Below are positions 6,344 to 8,209 of a DNA stretch of 8,209 nucleotides, one piece after another (the stretch's first letter is position 1; every line of letters begins with the position of its first letter). The stretch comes from Gammaproteobacteria bacterium UBA2168 (lineage in GTDB: Bacteria > Pseudomonadota > Gammaproteobacteria > Pseudomonadales > Azotimanducaceae). Where the stretch lies: contig DCWG01000126.1 of assembly GCA_002327525.1 (NCBI GenBank), positions 1 through 8,209 on the forward strand. Direction: 5' to 3'. Made by a program: the position numbers and the translations under genes. Below the pieces are notes generated by a model. It was not told the origin of the DNA. It made no database searches and saw only the letters and a program-made list of their open reading frames with translations.

Positions 6344-6429
6344 TCGACGGAGGACTCGAAACCTGCTTGCTCTTCCACGAGGGGTTGGAGCTGCCGTGTT
6401 TCGCCGCATTCTCCCCGCTTGCTGGCTGA
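6341..6429 (+). pseudogene. Fragment of homocysteine S-methyltransferase family protein (N-terminal part)
   Basis: In the first frame the sequence reads SAFDGGLETCLLFHEGLELP followed by CFAAFSPLAG and TGA at 6427-6429. This matches the N-terminus of homocysteine S-methyltransferase family proteins, whose first strand and loop read like TDGG-x-ET-x-LIFH-x-G-x-x-LP-x-FAAF. About 28 residues survive of a usual 300 or more. The downstream Zn-binding cysteines are absent. The left boundary coincides with the end of the hydroxylase fragment within a few bases. It has no start of its own, so it is non-functional. Confidence 0.55.
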
Positions 6430-6494
6430 GGTGTTTCACGATCTCACGCAAACGTTGCATCATGTCCGCTGCCAGTCACAAACCGGAAGCGACC

Positions 6495-8209
6495 ATGCAG
6501 CACCGCATCGCCGACGCCGATGCTCCATTCGAGATCGTCTGGGACGACATCGGCGTGGCACACGTCTTCGCAAGCACGGTGGCGGATGCCTACCGAGGGA
6601 TGGGCTACGCCGCCGGCAGCGAACGCCTGTGGCAGATACACCTCAGCACCGCCTACGCCAACGGCGAAGCAGCCGCACTTCTAGGCGAGCGATTCCTGCG
6701 CCAGGATGCGATCCAACGCGCCTGCAACGTACATGGAGGCAATACGGCGCCACTGGCGGGTCCCGGCGACTGGATCGCCGATGCTTACCTCGACGGCCTC
6801 AACGCGGCCGTCGATGCGCTCGACGACATCCCACCCGAATTCCTGCACGCCGGCGCCGAACCGAAGCATTTCACACGCGCCGACATCGCCGCTCGCTACC
6901 GTTTCACCTGCTGGTTTCAGCACAAGAGCTGGACCGAGAAGATGGTACTCGGCCGCCTCATGGCCACGCACGGAACGGACTGGTTCCGTAACCACATTCT
7001 GCATCTCAACGGCGCCGATGAGGTGCTAATCGATGAGCTGACGCCGGCACTGCGCGCGTTGGATCCCGCGCCGTTGAGTCTCGCCTACCCTGACGTGGAC
7101 GCGGCGTCTTTCTCTGGCAGCAACAACTGGACCGTCGTCGGAAAGCACTCGGCCTCCGGCGCGCCCATACTCGCCACGGACCCGCACCAGCCGCACAGCA
7201 TTCCCAACGCGTTTTTCTTCGTCCACCTGCACGCACCCCTGCCGGGCGGTGACTGGGATACGTTCGGCGCTGCCTTTCCGGGCGTGCCGTACTTCATGAT
7301 GGGGTACACGCGCGACCTTGCCTGGGGTCTCACCACGGGTTTCGTCGATTGCTATGACGTCTACATCGAGGAGATACGCGACGGGATGTACCGATCCGCA
7401 GAGGGCTGGTGCCCCGTTGAGAGACACACCGAGCGCATCGCCATCAAAGGCGGCACTCATCAGGATATCGTGGTGCAACGCACGCATCACGGCCCCCTGC
7501 TCGAGCCCCTCACTTCCCAGCTCTCCATGTCAGAAGCAACCCAAAAGCAGTTTGCCACCTCACTGTTCTGGTCACTCACCGACATCCCCGTATCGGCCGG
7601 CGCCCTCGCCCGGCTTCCATTGGCCACATCGGCCGCCGAATTCGGCGACAGGTTGTTCGAAGATGACGTTTGCCCGCTCGTGAACAACATCATCTGCGTG
7701 GATCGCGACAACGGTCTGCGCCGCTTCATCGCTGCGACGCTGCCTGTCAGGACGGGGGCGAGTGGAAGCGTACCGTTGCCTGGCTGGCGCCCGGAATACG
7801 ACTTCGATCTCTCCACCGCAGCACAACTCACCGTGGAAACAGACCCGGAGTGTGGGTACGCGCTCACCGCCAACAACGACACCATGGGGGAGCGCGGCGA
7901 GTTTTACATCCACAACTTCCCGACGCACAACGCGCGGGCCGAGCGCATCAGGCAGATGCTGGAGAGCGGCGCGCCCTTTTCCGTGCGTGACTTCGAAACC
8001 ATGCAGCTCGACCTGACCGATCTGCGCGCCGAACGCATCCTGCCGGATCTGCTCGATGTCCTGCGCCGCAGCGAAGACGAACTGATTCGCCGTGCGGTCC
8101 GCATCCTGGAATCCTGGGATCGACGCGCTACTGAAGACGGTATCGCCCCCTGTCTCTACTACCCGTTTCTCGACCGCTTCTGGCCTCGCCGCTTCATGAA
8201 CGCCGTGCT
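6495..8209 (+). CDS. Penicillin acylase family Ntn hydrolase, 3' end outside window
   Basis: An N-terminal-nucleophile amidohydrolase made as a precursor that cleaves itself into alpha and beta chains. Substrates in the family include beta-lactams, acyl-homoserine lactones and other amides; this one is unknown. Visible elements are the alpha-chain motifs GVAHVFA (20-26) and SERLWQ (42-47), the processing site SG|SNNWTVVG with Ser209 as new N-terminus and nucleophile, TDPHQPHSIPN (228-238), DLAWGLTT (274-281), HHGPLL, and TANND with Asn460/461 at the oxyanion-hole position. At least 571 residues are present; complete members are about 750-850. The ATG at 6495 follows GGAAG (6485-6489) at five bases and starts just before the domain. 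An in-frame ATG at 6462 lacks a ribosome-binding site. Neither start gives a signal peptide, unlike most secreted homologues, so a cytoplasmic enzyme is suggested. Confidence 0.88.
   Translation, partial: MQHRIADADAPFEIVWDDIGVAHVFASTVADAYRGMGYAAGSERLWQIHLSTAYANGEAAALLGERFLRQDAIQRACNVHGGNTAPLAGPGDWIADAYLDGLNAAVDALDDIPPEFLHAGAEPKHFTRADIAARYRFTCWFQHKSWTEKMVLGRLMATHGTDWFRNHILHLNGADEVLIDELTPALRALDPAPLSLAYPDVDAASFSGSNNWTVVGKHSASGAPILATDPHQPHSIPNAFFFVHLHAPLPGGDWDTFGAAFPGVPYFMMGYTRDLAWGLTTGFVDCYDVYIEEIRDGMYRSAEGWCPVERHTERIAIKGGTHQDIVVQRTHHGPLLEPLTSQLSMSEATQKQFATSLFWSLTDIPVSAGALARLPLATSAAEFGDRLFEDDVCPLVNNIICVDRDNGLRRFIAATLPVRTGASGSVPLPGWRPEYDFDLSTAAQLTVETDPECGYALTANNDTMGERGEFYIHNFPTHNARAERIRQMLESGAPFSVRDFETMQLDLTDLRAERILPDLLDVLRRSEDELIRRAVRILESWDRRATEDGIAPCLYYPFLDRFWPRRFMNAV

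Noticed and set aside
6221..6463. Minus-strand frame beginning MMQRLREIVKHL, considered as a transposase remnant
   Set aside because: No transposase motif follows, and the same DNA is explained better by the homocysteine methyltransferase fragment on the plus strand.
6462..6494. ATG at 6462 as acylase start
   Set aside because: No Shine-Dalgarno precedes it and the added residues form neither a signal peptide nor part of the domain; 6495 has GGAAG at five bases.
6215..6991. 258-residue frame running from the hydroxylase fragment into the acylase region
   Set aside because: Only the first part (to about 6343) resembles a protein family; beyond that it is an Arg/Pro-rich shadow of the acylase.
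1..8209. CRISPR array, tRNA, rRNA, phage or toxin-antitoxin/defence cassette
   Set aside because: No regularly spaced repeats, cloverleaf-like or rRNA sequence, or recognisable protein of those systems was seen on either strand.

Overview
This 8.2 kb GC-rich stretch has densely packed, short-intergenic bacterial genes on both strands. The gene set suggests a proteobacterium with broad acyl-CoA and xenobiotic metabolism: a CaiB/BaiF CoA-transferase, an Rv3520c-type LLM-fold flavin/F420 oxidoreductase, a COMT-like O-methyltransferase, a thiolase-like protein with an extra C-terminal domain, an ArsP-type metal permease and a penicillin-acylase-family hydrolase. A gammaproteobacterium is my best guess, from overall flavour only; there is no rRNA or other phylogenetic marker.

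Layout. (i) 1-971, plus: a CaiB/BaiF CoA-transferase that enters from the left edge and is broken by an internal deletion with a frameshift. (ii) 972-1086: a short spacer with a hairpin and a palindrome, possibly a dispersed repeat. (iii) 2121-1087, minus: the LLM-class oxidoreductase. It diverges across 158 bp from (iv) 2280-3041, plus: a methyltransferase with the complete catalytic set of animal catechol O-methyltransferase. (v) 3042-3321: a spacer between convergent genes with one perfect 7-bp hairpin and no gene I can support. (vi) 5899-3322, minus: a two-gene unit, the thiolase-like protein followed after one base (TGA-G-ATG) by the permease. The start codon of the thiolase-like gene lies in the loop of a perfect 9-bp inverted repeat. 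(vii) 5900-6066: a divergent control region with an AT-rich inverted repeat. (viii) 6067-6429, plus: remnants of three unrelated genes in a row, namely a signal-peptide start, a fatty-acid hydroxylase/sterol desaturase piece and a homocysteine S-methyltransferase piece. (ix) 6495 to the right edge, plus: a penicillin-acylase-family Ntn hydrolase without a visible signal peptide, cut off by the window.

How the genes fit together. The intact genes do not form one obvious pathway. The CoA-transferase, LLM oxidoreductase and thiolase-like protein all belong to families common in fatty-acid, steroid or xenobiotic CoA-ester metabolism. The thiolase-like protein lacks the nucleophilic Cys, the GHP histidine and the CxG cysteine, so ordinary thiolysis is unlikely. 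Two places show recent gene loss (1-971 and 6067-6429), so this looks like an accessory, eroding region. I see no CRISPR array, tRNA, rRNA, intact transposase, phage gene or recognisable defence system.
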